A stretch of 36,609 bases of DNA from an uncultured Eudoraea sp. (GTDB taxonomy: Bacteria > Bacteroidota > Bacteroidia > Flavobacteriales > Flavobacteriaceae). Where the stretch lies: the NCBI RefSeq assembly GCF_947260015.1, contig NZ_CAMYOM010000020.1, forward strand, positions 1 through 36,609, written 5' to 3'. The notes under the pieces are model-generated. The model ran no database searches, was not told the origin of the DNA, and saw only the letters and a program-made list of their open reading frames with translations. The position numbers were made by a program, and so were the translations under genes. Every line of letters starts with the position of its first letter. Positions within the stretch are counted from its first letter, which is position 1. Below, in pieces: positions 16,001 through 23,580 of the stretch.

Positions 16001-17339
16001 TGTTGGAGCTGAGGTACAACGTCCTTTAGCAACTGTTGTGATAGGCGGGTTGGTGAGTGCTACCCTATTGACACTAATTGTGCTCCCGGTATTATATGGC
16101 ATATTTAATAAACCGGGGGAACTTGTACTAAAAAGACTTCTAAAAAGGAATAATTCTAATGCTCTTCTTATCGCAACATTACTTTTTACACCTTTTTTAA
16201 GTGCACAGGAAAATGGTTTAACCCTAAACGGTTTAATGGAAATTGCATTGGAAAACAACGCAGGCCTCAAAGCAGGGTCATTAAAGGTTAACAAATCTGA
16301 TGCCATGATATCCAGTGCTTTCAGTTTTGACAAGACTCGGGTTTATTACGAGTATGATCAAAATAACCTGGCGATCAATAATGAACCCTTAAATGTTTTT
16401 GGTGTACAGCAGGATTTCCTTTTTCCAACGGTTTATTTCTCAAAAAAGAAAGTAAATAAGGCTGGTCATAATTTAGAATCCAGTGCGTATGAAATCCAAA
16501 AGAAAAGATTGAAAAAGGAGGTCGCAACCAGATTTTATGACTATCAATATGCAAAAGAGAAGGAGTATATTTATAAACAAATAGATAGTCTGTTTAGAAA
16601 TTTTGCGACCATCGCTGAACGCCGTTTTGAACTTGGAGAAACCAATTACCTGGAAAAAATAACAACTCAGTCCAGACAAAAACAGATACAAATTAAATTA
16701 GATGAGGCCGAACAGGATGTTGTCCTGGCCTATGGAAATTTATTTAAATTGGTGCAGGTTGAGGACAGCATTAACATTGGAATGGCCGCACAAAAGAAAG
16801 TTGATTTAAATCCTATGGCCTTGGAAAACAGTATAGAATTAGAATATTATTCTAATAGAGTAAATCTTTTTGATAATCAACGCAAATATGAAAAACAACT
16901 TTTATTACCTGATCTTAGTTTGAGCTATTTTCTGGGATCGAATAGCAATCTGAATCAAAATTTATATGGTTATTATCTGGGTCTTAAAGTCCCATTGCTG
17001 TTTTTTGGTCAATCTTCTAAAATTAAGGCATCCTCTATTGCCCGTGAAATTGCAGTAGAACAATCAAAGGAGTATGAAGTTCAATTAAATGTTGAATATA
17101 TGGCTCTTAATGCCGAATTAATTAAGCAGGAAAAGGCCTTAAAATATTATGAAGATGAGGGGACAGCATTATCTGATGAAATTTTAAAAACGGCAACCCT
17201 GAGTTTCAAAAACGGTGAAATCAACTATTTCCAGTACATCCTTAGTCTTGAAAATGCTTATGAGATTAAACTGGATTACTTAAATAGCCTTAATGATTAC
17301 AATCAAACCGTTATTGCCATTAACTATCTAACTTATTAA
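13002..17339 (+). CDS. CusA/CzcA-type heavy-metal RND pump fused to a TolC-type outer-membrane factor
   Basis: This 1445-residue protein joins two components of a tripartite pump. Residues 1 to about 1043 are a complete HME-family RND permease: N-terminal helix, PN/PC porter domains with two large periplasmic loops, and twelve membrane helices. TM4 carries DFGIIIDGAVIIVE (about 396-412), the HME proton-relay motif, and the segment TDPMSMEESD resembles CzcA/CnrA proteins. Then comes a basic stretch (KRLLKRNN, about 1043-1051) and a hydrophobic segment ending FLSAQ (1065-1069) that looks like a signal peptide. Residues 1070-1445 resemble an outer-membrane efflux protein with long coiled-coil helices. 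The substrate is probably Cu, Ag, Zn, Co or Ni; it cannot be chosen from sequence alone. The adaptor gene follows after 10 nt. Confidence 0.92.
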   Translation: MLSRIIEFSIKKKFIVLLFTLILIGFGLYSLSQISIGAVPDVTNNQVQVITTSRSLSTQDMEQFITYPVELEMANLPGVLEIRSISKFGLSVVTIVFEDNMGTYLPRQLIAEKIKSASEKIPEGFGSPEMGPITTGLGEIYQYILDVKPGYRRKYSTADLRTIQDWVVKRQLSGIPGVVEVNTWGGFLKQYEVAISTEKLNAMKITAKEVINALELNNSVTGGGYIEKVNQAYFIRGEGLATSLEDIENIVVKNENSIPIYIKDVANVGFGSATRFGAITANGEGEKVLGQVMMLKDANSKEVIDAVKERVSSISKTLPEGVQINAFLDRSELINKTTFTVTENLIFGCLIVIFVVVLLLGNLRSGLVVASVIPLSLLFALSLMYLFKVDANLMSLGAIDFGIIIDGAVIIVEFIAFQITGKRDEMSKLSRSERIKFTDKITYQGASKMMNSAIFGQFIILIVFIPILSLSGVEGKMFRPMALTFSFALIGAMILCFTYVPVVSSLFLKPSDPSKKNISFHLMRWLNNSFDLSIRWAFKSKKIVLSLATLVLVLTVPLFISLGGEFVPTLDEGDFVIQPVLKTGTSLSKTVETTTKIEQILLNNFPEVKQVVTRIGAAEVPTDPMSMEESDVIIILDSKKEWVSANSKDELANKFKEALSILPGIEVEFTQPIEMRFNELITGVKADIAIKIFGEDLEILSKIGNQIKTLIENVNGAADITVEKIVGLPQMNVRYKREKIARYGLNIKELNDMIAMGFAGKKVGSVYEGEKRFDLVVRLTNDNRQDIDNLKNLFVDLPSNGKIPLSELADISYQKGAAKISRDDTKRRIVVGINVRNRDLQSVVDDVQNLINDHITLPTGYTISYGGQFENLQSAKSRLMVAVPIALALIFVLLYLAFKSIKETLIIFTAIPLASVGGVLLLWIRDLPFSISAGVGFIALFGIAVLNGIVLIEHFKELKLEKFESMEALIIQGTKDRLRAVILTASAAALGFLPMAISTNVGAEVQRPLATVVIGGLVSATLLTLIVLPVLYGIFNKPGELVLKRLLKRNNSNALLIATLLFTPFLSAQENGLTLNGLMEIALENNAGLKAGSLKVNKSDAMISSAFSFDKTRVYYEYDQNNLAINNEPLNVFGVQQDFLFPTVYFSKKKVNKAGHNLESSAYEIQKKRLKKEVATRFYDYQYAKEKEYIYKQIDSLFRNFATIAERRFELGETNYLEKITTQSRQKQIQIKLDEAEQDVVLAYGNLFKLVQVEDSINIGMAAQKKVDLNPMALENSIELEYYSNRVNLFDNQRKYEKQLLLPDLSLSYFLGSNSNLNQNLYGYYLGLKVPLLFFGQSSKIKASSIAREIAVEQSKEYEVQLNVEYMALNAELIKQEKALKYYEDEGTALSDEILKTATLSFKNGEINYFQYILSLENAYEIKLDYLNSLNDYNQTVIAINYLTY

Positions 17340-17349
17340 AAACTAAGTC

Positions 17350-18495
17350 ATGAAACGTATTTTATATTATTTCATTCAATTAGTATTTGTAATCAGTGTT
17401 TTGAACTGTAAAAATGTAGAACCAATTCATAGATCAGACGTTCAGGAGGATCTAAATCCTGAAGATACCGTTATTGAACTTTCAAATGAACAATTTGAAC
17501 AAAACGCCATGACAATAGGTAGTCTGGAAGAAAAATCTTTTCCTGAATTGGTTCAGGCCAATGGATTAATTGATGTGCCTCCGGCAAACAGAGCAGTAGT
17601 GAGCGCAACTATGGGTGGTTATATTAAAAATACGCATTTATTAATCGGAGATAGGGTAACCAAAGGACAAGCATTGGTAACTATTGAAAATCCGGATTTT
17701 GTGACCTTACAACAAGAATATTTAGAGATAAAGGAACAATTGACCTATTTGAAATCTGAATATGAACGTCAACAAATATTGATCAAGGAAAACATTTCAT
17801 CACAAAAAAGTTTTTTAAAAGCTGAAAGTGAGTTTAAAAAAGCCGAAGCCACCTATAATGGGCTTAGAAAGCAATTAATTATACTCAAAATCTCCCCATC
17901 AGAAGTTGAAAAGGGTGTTATAAGTACAACCTCCACATTAAATGCCCCCATTAGTGGCAGCATTACTCAGGTTAATGTATCTCTGGGGATGTATGTTTCG
18001 CCCGCAACACCGATTATTGAAATTGTGGATAGTGATCATATTCATTTAGAATTATCTGTTTTTGAAAAGGATATAATGAAAATTCAAAAAGGACAGGAAA
18101 TTAGTTTTAAAATACCCGAAGCATCATCAGAGGAGTATAAAGCAGAAGTTTATTTAATTAGTACATCCATTGAAGAAAACAGAACAATAAGAGTACATGG
18201 ACATCTTAAAGATCGTACAAGTCATAATTTTCTGACTGGTATGTTTGTCAACGCAACTATAATTATTTCAGATAATGTTACCATGAGTATTCCTTCGGAG
18301 GCAATCGTATCCAATGAGGGCACTTCATACCTTTTATTATTGGAATCTAAGAAAGACCAAGTATATAATTTTAAACCGGTAAAAGTGCAAGTAAGCGCAG
18401 TATATAATGGTTACACCGCCATAAAGAATGCGAATGACTTTCCTGCTGATACAAAGTTTTTAACGAAGGGTGCATTTACCTTAATGGGCGAATGA
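17350..18495 (+). CDS. RND efflux periplasmic adaptor (CusB/HlyD type)
   Basis: The 381-residue adaptor links the RND pump to its outer-membrane factor. The N-terminus is a membrane or lipoprotein signal ending SVLNC (Cys about residue 20); Asn before Cys is atypical for a lipobox, so lipidation is uncertain. Then come the first half of the lipoyl/barrel-sandwich domain (MGGYIKNTHLLIGDRVTKGQALVTIENP), an alpha hairpin (about 115-180), the second half (LNAPISGSITQVNVSLGMYV), and beta-barrel and membrane-proximal domains. The coupling with the pump at 13002 (10-nt gap) makes it the cognate adaptor. No His/Met-rich N-terminal metal site like that of CusB is obvious. The gene ends convergent to the ZIP transporter gene, 32 nt away. 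Confidence 0.9.
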   Translation: MKRILYYFIQLVFVISVLNCKNVEPIHRSDVQEDLNPEDTVIELSNEQFEQNAMTIGSLEEKSFPELVQANGLIDVPPANRAVVSATMGGYIKNTHLLIGDRVTKGQALVTIENPDFVTLQQEYLEIKEQLTYLKSEYERQQILIKENISSQKSFLKAESEFKKAEATYNGLRKQLIILKISPSEVEKGVISTTSTLNAPISGSITQVNVSLGMYVSPATPIIEIVDSDHIHLELSVFEKDIMKIQKGQEISFKIPEASSEEYKAEVYLISTSIEENRTIRVHGHLKDRTSHNFLTGMFVNATIIISDNVTMSIPSEAIVSNEGTSYLLLLESKKDQVYNFKPVKVQVSAVYNGYTAIKNANDFPADTKFLTKGAFTLMGE

Positions 18496-18527
18496 TGAAA
18501 AACATAAAATATTTATAGCAGAGTAAA

Positions 18528-19346
18528 TTAACTTAATCCTACATCTAAGGCCATCATAATAATAAAACCTCCAATAAAGCCCATGGTGGCAATATCTGTG
18601 TATTTGTCCTGCTGCGTCTCTGGAATAACCTCTTCCACAACCACAAAGATCATCGCTCCTGCGGCAAATGATAATGCATAAGGGAGAATAGGTTGGAAAG
18701 TAAGAACCGCCCATGCTCCTAAAACTGCAGCTATGGGTTCTACCATAGCAGATGCTTGTCCGTAGGTAAAACTTTTTAGTCGGCTCAGCCCTTGCCTTCT
18801 TAATGGCATGGCCACTGCAAAACCTTCGGGAAAGTTTTGTAGGCCTATCCCGAGTGCCAAAGCTACTGCTCCACCTATATTGGCCCCTTCAAAACCGGCG
18901 GCAACTCCTCCAAAGAGCACCCCCACTGCAAGTCCCTCCGGAATATTATGTAGAGTTATGGCTAGAGTTAGCAGTGTTGTTTTATGCCAGGGAGTTTTTA
19001 TCCCTTCACTTTCCTTAAAATTAATATGTATGTGTGGTAAAACCTTGTCCAGTCCATAAATAAAAACTGCACCAAGCAAAAATCCTACCGACGCTGGAAT
19101 AACTTTAACAAAACCTTCCCCCGGGCTCATTTCTATTCCCGGAGCCAGAAGACTCCAAAAACTGGCAGCTACCATTACGCCACCGGTAAAACCCAGCATT
19201 CCATCAAGTACGGCCCTGTTCATGGTCTTAAAAAAAAAGACAAGCCCCGCACCCAAAGCAGTAAGGCCCCACGTAAAAAGTGTTGCATAAAATGCCGCCA
19301 ATATGGGATTGATTGATTCAAAATAACTAATAATACTCTCCATCAT
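18528..19346 (-). CDS. ZIP family divalent metal transporter
   Basis: The 272-residue inner-membrane protein has about eight membrane helices and the two ZIP metal-site motifs, HNIPEG (133-138) and QNFPEG (170-175), in TM4 and TM5; Gln replaces the usual His in the second motif. VVEEVIPE near the C-terminus is also typical of this subfamily. A short cytosolic loop has a few His (HIHINF) between TM3 and TM4. ZIP proteins import Zn(II), Mn(II) or Fe(II) into the cytoplasm. The ATG at 19344-19346 overlaps the stop of the metal-sensing regulator by 4 bp, so it is coupled to and probably controlled by that regulator. This hints at Mn or Fe, but the metal is unproven. Confidence 0.9.
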   Translation of the reverse strand: MMESIISYFESINPILAAFYATLFTWGLTALGAGLVFFFKTMNRAVLDGMLGFTGGVMVAASFWSLLAPGIEMSPGEGFVKVIPASVGFLLGAVFIYGLDKVLPHIHINFKESEGIKTPWHKTTLLTLAITLHNIPEGLAVGVLFGGVAAGFEGANIGGAVALALGIGLQNFPEGFAVAMPLRRQGLSRLKSFTYGQASAMVEPIAAVLGAWAVLTFQPILPYALSFAAGAMIFVVVEEVIPETQQDKYTDIATMGFIGGFIIMMALDVGLS

Positions 19347-20002
19347 AACTTGATCATTTTAACGTATAAATTAGACGCTATTTGCTGTGAAAGATGTAAT
19401 TCTCTTTGCCCAATAAGAATGCGCAATGAATTATCAAACTCTTCTTTTTCCAAAATTTTAATTTCATTACCAAGTGCAATATTGTTTTTGTCAAGGAACC
19501 TTAAGAATGCGGCAGATGAATCTTTTACCCCCACACATATTGCTGAAAAACCTATGGGAATTTGATTTAGTAGTTGATTATCACGCTCAATGAACTCCCC
19601 ATTCTTACCGGGAATTGGATCTCCATGAGGATCAAATTTTGGAAAACTTAGCAGTTCATCAAGTTTATCAATTAGTTTTTCACTTTTAATATGCTCTAGT
19701 TGTTCAGCTATTTCATGTACTTCATCCCAGGTGAAATCTAATTTTTCTACTAAAAAAACCTCCCATAATCGATGTTTTCTTATAATCGATAAGGCAGTCT
19801 TAGTGCCAAGGTCGGTCAGTGATACCCCCTGATACTTTTTGTAATGAACCAGTCCCTTTTCTGATAATTTTTTCATCATATCGGTTACTGAAGAAGGTTT
19901 GGTTTCCATCTTTTCTGCCACGGCATTTGTTGAAATAACTTCAACATCTCCAATACTCAGATGGAATAAGGCCTTTATATAATTCTCCTCTGAATGGGTC
20001 AT
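19343..20002 (-). CDS. DtxR/MntR-family metal-dependent transcriptional regulator
   Basis: The 219-residue protein has an N-terminal winged helix-turn-helix (about 1-65, with the recognition region TKPSSVTDMMKKL), the metal-binding dimerisation domain (about 66-140) and a C-terminal FeoA/SH3-like domain (about 148-218). Candidate metal ligands are E5/E6, H77 in RKHRLWEVFL and the HEIAEQLEH helix (H96, E100, E103, H104). The FDPHGDPIP turn is a family signature. Such proteins repress metal uptake genes when Mn(II) or Fe(II) is plentiful. MntR-like is favoured because a carboxylate/His set is seen and no Cys is near the site. It overlaps the ZIP gene by 4 bp, and its own promoter lies within inverted repeats. 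Confidence 0.9.
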   Translation of the reverse strand: MTHSEENYIKALFHLSIGDVEVISTNAVAEKMETKPSSVTDMMKKLSEKGLVHYKKYQGVSLTDLGTKTALSIIRKHRLWEVFLVEKLDFTWDEVHEIAEQLEHIKSEKLIDKLDELLSFPKFDPHGDPIPGKNGEFIERDNQLLNQIPIGFSAICVGVKDSSAAFLRFLDKNNIALGNEIKILEKEEFDNSLRILIGQRELHLSQQIASNLYVKMIKL

Positions 20003-20015
20003 AAAAAAGTTTTAG

Positions 20016-20045
20016 CAAAAATACATTTTTATTTGTAGAAACAAA
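20016..20045 (-). promoter_or_regulatory. Promoter of the regulator-ZIP operon
   Basis: The minus strand reads TTTG (complement of 20042-20045), an 18-nt spacer and TATTTTTG (complement of 20016-20023). The ATG at 20000-20002 gives a leader of about 8-10 nt. The upstream part overlaps the inverted repeat at 20031-20046, so binding there would block RNA polymerase. Confidence 0.55.
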
Positions 20046-20046
20046 T
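20031..20046. promoter_or_regulatory. Operator-like inverted repeat 1
   Basis: ATTTGT-AGAA-ACAAAT has 6-base arms and a 4-base spacer and overlaps the upstream element of the regulator promoter. The arm ATTTGT recurs at 20053-20058 and 20070-20075, suggesting repeated half-sites for the MntR/DtxR-type protein encoded next to it. The match to any known operator was not tested. Confidence 0.5.
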
Positions 20047-20047
20047 T

Positions 20048-20063
20048 TTTAGATTTGTCTAAA
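20048..20063. promoter_or_regulatory. Operator-like inverted repeat 2
   Basis: TTTAGA-TTTG-TCTAAA has perfect 6-base arms. It contains the -7-like box TAGATTTG (20050-20057) of the TonB receptor gene, and a direct repeat of ATTTGTCTA follows at 20070-20078. A repressor bound here could control the receptor; the -33 element is not clear. Confidence 0.5.
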
Positions 20064-20078
20064 TTTATTATTTGTCTA

Positions 20079-22382
20079 GTGAAATATAAAACGAACTTAA
20101 TTAAACTAAGAGTAGCCTATATGGTTGTACTAGGTATTTTGTGCGGATTAAATATGTATTCACAAAACAATAGTATTAAAGGTGCTATTCTTGACGGAGA
20201 AGTACCTGTGCCTTTTGTTAATATATACCTTCAGGGAACGAACCTTGGTACATCTTCAGATAGGAATGGTGCGTTTTCCATTAATAACATTCCTGATGGC
20301 ACCTACAAAATCAAAGCTTCTTCCATGGGGTACAGCAGTTTCTACCAAAAAGTAAATTTGGCTAATAATGGAGTGTTGGTGCTTAATATATTACTTAAAA
20401 GTTCATCAGAGCAATTGGAGGAAATGGTAGTAACCGGAACTTTAAAACCTGTAAGAAGATTGGAAAGTCCGGTTCCGGTGGAGGTATATAAGCCCGCTTT
20501 TTTTAAAAAAAATCCTACCTCAAGCATTTTTGAAGCCCTTCAAAATGTTAATGGCGTACGACCCCAGATTAACTGCAATGTCTGCAATACAGGGGACATC
20601 CACATTAACGGCCTAGAAGGGCCATATACGCTTGTCTTAATAGACGGGATGCCCATAGTAAGTGGTTTAGGTACTGTATACGGACTATCTGGTATACCCA
20701 ACTCTTTAATAGAACAAATAGAAATTGTTAAAGGTCCTGCTTCTACTCTATACGGAAGTGAAGCCGTTGGGGGACTAATAAATATAATTACAAAAAACAC
20801 GCTTGAAGCCCCTGCCTTTGCTGCAGACAGTTTTATGAGTGGTTGGGGTGAGTATAACCTGGATATTGGATCCAAAATTGAAATTGGAAATAATTCCAAC
20901 TTATTGTTAGGCTTAAACTATTTCAAATACGACAACCCAATTGATGACAATGGAGATAATTTCACAGATTTAACCCTTCAGGATCGCATATCTTTCTTCC
21001 AAAAATGGAGTTTAAACAGAGAGTACAACCGTATTTTTTCTTTGGTCGGTCGCTTTTTTTATGAAGACCGATGGGGTGGTGAAATGCAATGGACACCTGA
21101 ATTCAGGGGTGGTGATGAAATATATGGTGAAAGCATCTACACAAGAAGATGGGAAATACTGGGAAAATATCAATTGCCTGTAAAAGAAAATATACTGCTT
21201 TCTGTTTCTTATAATGACCATAGTCAAAATTCTGTGTATGGTACGGTGCCTTATCTTGCAGATCAGCGTATTGGTTTTGGGCAATTAACCTGGGATAAGG
21301 TTTTAGCAAAGCATGATCTCCTATTTGGAGGCGCAATAAAATACAATTATTATGATGATAATACCCCTGCAACTTCCAGATTAGCAAGTAATGAAGCAGA
21401 CATAGTTTGGATCCCCAGCCTTTTTGTTCAGGATGAGATAAACTTTTCACAAAAACATTCTTTACTTACCGGTATTCGTTATGATTATGATAAAAGACAC
21501 GGATCCATATTTACTCCAAGATTAGCCTATAAATGGAAATTTTCAGACAACGACATAATCCGATTAAATGCAGGTACAGGATTTAGGGTGGTCAACCTTT
21601 TTACTGAAGAACATGCCGCTTTAACCGGTGCCAGAGAGGTAATCATTGTAGAAGACTTAAAACCAGAACGTTCCATTAATGTGAATCTTAATTACCTTAA
21701 AAAAATATATAGCAACGATGGGACATTTATAGGTTTAGATGCCTCAGCCTTTTACACCTATTTCAACAATGTTATACTTCCGGATTATGATTCTGATCCC
21801 AATTTAATAATCTACAAAAATTTGGATGGGAAATCAGTTTCCAAGGGCATAAGTGCGAACCTGGACATGGCATTCCCTGCCGGACTGAAAATACTTTTAG
21901 GAGCTACTTTTATGGATGTAAGTAACACACAAAACGGTATCACACAACGGCAAATCCTCACCGAAAGTTTTAGCGGAACCTGGAGCATATCTTACGCTTT
22001 CAGAGCTATGAACCTTACTTTTGATTACACGGGGAATCTATATGGCCCAATGCGCCTCCCTCTTTTGGGCGAGCTCGATCCCAGACAGGAATATTCTCCC
22101 ACATGGAGTATTCAAAATATTCAATTTACTTATTCCGGTGTGAAAGATTTTGAATTTTATGGAGGTGTAAAAAACTTGTTGGATTGGACTCCTAATAGGG
22201 GCAATCCATTTATAATTGCAAGGGCCAATGACCCTTTCGATAAAAATGTTCAATTCGACAATTCAGGAAACGCCATCCCTACAGCAGACAATCCATATGG
22301 CCTTACTTTTGATCCCACTTATGTGTATGGCCCAAATCAGGGGATGAGAGGTTTTATAGGATTGCGCTACCAATTGAACTAA
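20079..22382 (+). CDS. TonB-dependent outer-membrane receptor, probable metal uptake
   Basis: From GTG 20079 the product is 767 residues. This start gives a good signal peptide (basic KYKTNLIKLR, hydrophobic core, MYSQ end); an ATG at 20121 is an alternative. The TTG at 20055 lies inside the -7-like box and is rejected. Domains in order: carboxypeptidase-like N-terminal beta-sandwich (about 32-108), TonB box region EEMVVTG, plug with VLIDGMPIV and IEIVKGPASTLYGSEAVGGLINIIT, and a 22-strand barrel ending in ..LRYQLN. The plug has an unusual CNVC (C166, C169) before DIHINGLEGP. It imports a ligand through the outer membrane with TonB energy. Divergence from an MntR-type regulator and a ZIP transporter suggests a metal or metal complex; this is inferred. 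Confidence 0.85.
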   Translation: MKYKTNLIKLRVAYMVVLGILCGLNMYSQNNSIKGAILDGEVPVPFVNIYLQGTNLGTSSDRNGAFSINNIPDGTYKIKASSMGYSSFYQKVNLANNGVLVLNILLKSSSEQLEEMVVTGTLKPVRRLESPVPVEVYKPAFFKKNPTSSIFEALQNVNGVRPQINCNVCNTGDIHINGLEGPYTLVLIDGMPIVSGLGTVYGLSGIPNSLIEQIEIVKGPASTLYGSEAVGGLINIITKNTLEAPAFAADSFMSGWGEYNLDIGSKIEIGNNSNLLLGLNYFKYDNPIDDNGDNFTDLTLQDRISFFQKWSLNREYNRIFSLVGRFFYEDRWGGEMQWTPEFRGGDEIYGESIYTRRWEILGKYQLPVKENILLSVSYNDHSQNSVYGTVPYLADQRIGFGQLTWDKVLAKHDLLFGGAIKYNYYDDNTPATSRLASNEADIVWIPSLFVQDEINFSQKHSLLTGIRYDYDKRHGSIFTPRLAYKWKFSDNDIIRLNAGTGFRVVNLFTEEHAALTGAREVIIVEDLKPERSINVNLNYLKKIYSNDGTFIGLDASAFYTYFNNVILPDYDSDPNLIIYKNLDGKSVSKGISANLDMAFPAGLKILLGATFMDVSNTQNGITQRQILTESFSGTWSISYAFRAMNLTFDYTGNLYGPMRLPLLGELDPRQEYSPTWSIQNIQFTYSGVKDFEFYGGVKNLLDWTPNRGNPFIIARANDPFDKNVQFDNSGNAIPTADNPYGLTFDPTYVYGPNQGMRGFIGLRYQLN

Positions 22383-22411
22383 AGGACCTTAGTTACTTGA
22401 ATTGTAATTTG

Positions 22412-22419
22412 TACTTTTG
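22412..22419 (+). promoter_or_regulatory. -7 box of the lycopene cyclase gene
   Basis: TACTTTTG matches TAnnTTTG, with TTA instead of TTG at the expected upstream position (22389-22391). It lies between the TonB receptor stop and the GTG start at 22435. Its TTG bases are the only in-frame start upstream, which therefore cannot be translated. Confidence 0.45.
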
Positions 22420-22434
22420 ATTTTTTTCATTCTA

Positions 22435-23580
22435 GTGCAGACAGACTTCGACTATATTATAATTGGTGCTGGTGCAGCTGGTTTAATGCTAGCTGATGCC
22501 TTTGGAAGCGATCCTTATTTTAAGGATAAAACTGTTTTATTAATCGACAAGGATGCCAAAAAAACCAATGATCGTACCTGGTGCTTTTGGGAAAAGAGTG
22601 CAGGTGATTTTGATAAAATCATCAGTAAAAGTTGGAACCAGATTCAATTTGAAGGGGAAAATTATAAGGCAAATCATGAGATAGCTCCCTATACTTATAA
22701 GATGTTGCGCGGGCTCGATTTTTATAGCAACTATCTGAATCGCATTCAGACTTATGAAAATATTACATTTTCACAAGCTCTGGTTACCGGAATGGTCGAT
22801 CATAAAAGCCATGTGGAGGTAACTACTGAAAATGGAAATTTCCGGGCGGCACAAGTATTCAATAGTATTTTTGATTATAAGTCGCTTTATCAACAAACCA
22901 AATACCCTGTTTTACAACAGCACTTTGTCGGATGGTTTATTAAATCTGACAAGCCTGTTTTCAATCCGGAAATGGCCACTTTTATGGATTTTTCAATCCC
23001 TCAAAAAGGCAATACCCGCTTTATGTATGTTTTGCCATTTTCAGAAACCGAAGGTTTGGTTGAGTATACTCTGTTTTCCGCTGATACATTGCCCGAAGAA
23101 GAGTATGAAAATGCCATTAAAATTTATATTCACGAAAAACTTAATTGTGTCCAATACGAGATAACAGAGAAAGAAAGGGGTAATATTCCAATGACCTGCT
23201 ATAATTTTTCCGCGATGAACAGTGCTAGCATATTACACATAGGAGTAGCAGGAGGTTGGGCCAAACCAAGCACAGGATACACCTTTATGAGTACGAACAG
23301 AAAAACCAAAGAATTGGTTATTTTTCTAAAAAAGAACAAACCACTTTCTTCATTTAGTCATAAAGATCGATATTGGTATTATGATTTGCTTTTATTAGAT
23401 ATCCTCTTTAAAGATAACAGCAAGGGAAGGCATATTTTTGAGTCTCTTTTTAAGGGTAGTAGCCCCCAACTCATTTTTAAATTTTTAGATGAAGGGACCA
23501 ACATAAGAGAAGATCTTCATATTATTTCAAGTTGTCCGAAATCCTATTTTATAAAAGCACTATTTAATAGGTTATTCTAA
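22435..23580 (+). CDS. crtY: Lycopene beta-cyclase family protein
   Basis: From GTG 22435 the product is 381 residues. It opens with a dinucleotide-binding strand and loop, DYIIIGAGAAGLMLAD (about 5-20), followed by the cyclase hallmark NDRTWCFWE (about 46-54) and later WAKPSTGYTF, both typical of CrtY/CrtL lycopene cyclases. The enzyme closes the ends of lycopene to make beta-carotene, the precursor of zeaxanthin in yellow flavobacteria; it works at the inner membrane with FAD or NAD(P)H. The other carotenoid genes are not in this window, but a prenyl diphosphate synthase gene is convergent and overlaps the 3' end by 4 bp. The start is chosen because a TTG 18 nt upstream lies in the promoter. 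Confidence 0.9.
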   Translation: MQTDFDYIIIGAGAAGLMLADAFGSDPYFKDKTVLLIDKDAKKTNDRTWCFWEKSAGDFDKIISKSWNQIQFEGENYKANHEIAPYTYKMLRGLDFYSNYLNRIQTYENITFSQALVTGMVDHKSHVEVTTENGNFRAAQVFNSIFDYKSLYQQTKYPVLQQHFVGWFIKSDKPVFNPEMATFMDFSIPQKGNTRFMYVLPFSETEGLVEYTLFSADTLPEEEYENAIKIYIHEKLNCVQYEITEKERGNIPMTCYNFSAMNSASILHIGVAGGWAKPSTGYTFMSTNRKTKELVIFLKKNKPLSSFSHKDRYWYYDLLLLDILFKDNSKGRHIFESLFKGSSPQLIFKFLDEGTNIREDLHIISSCPKSYFIKALFNRLF

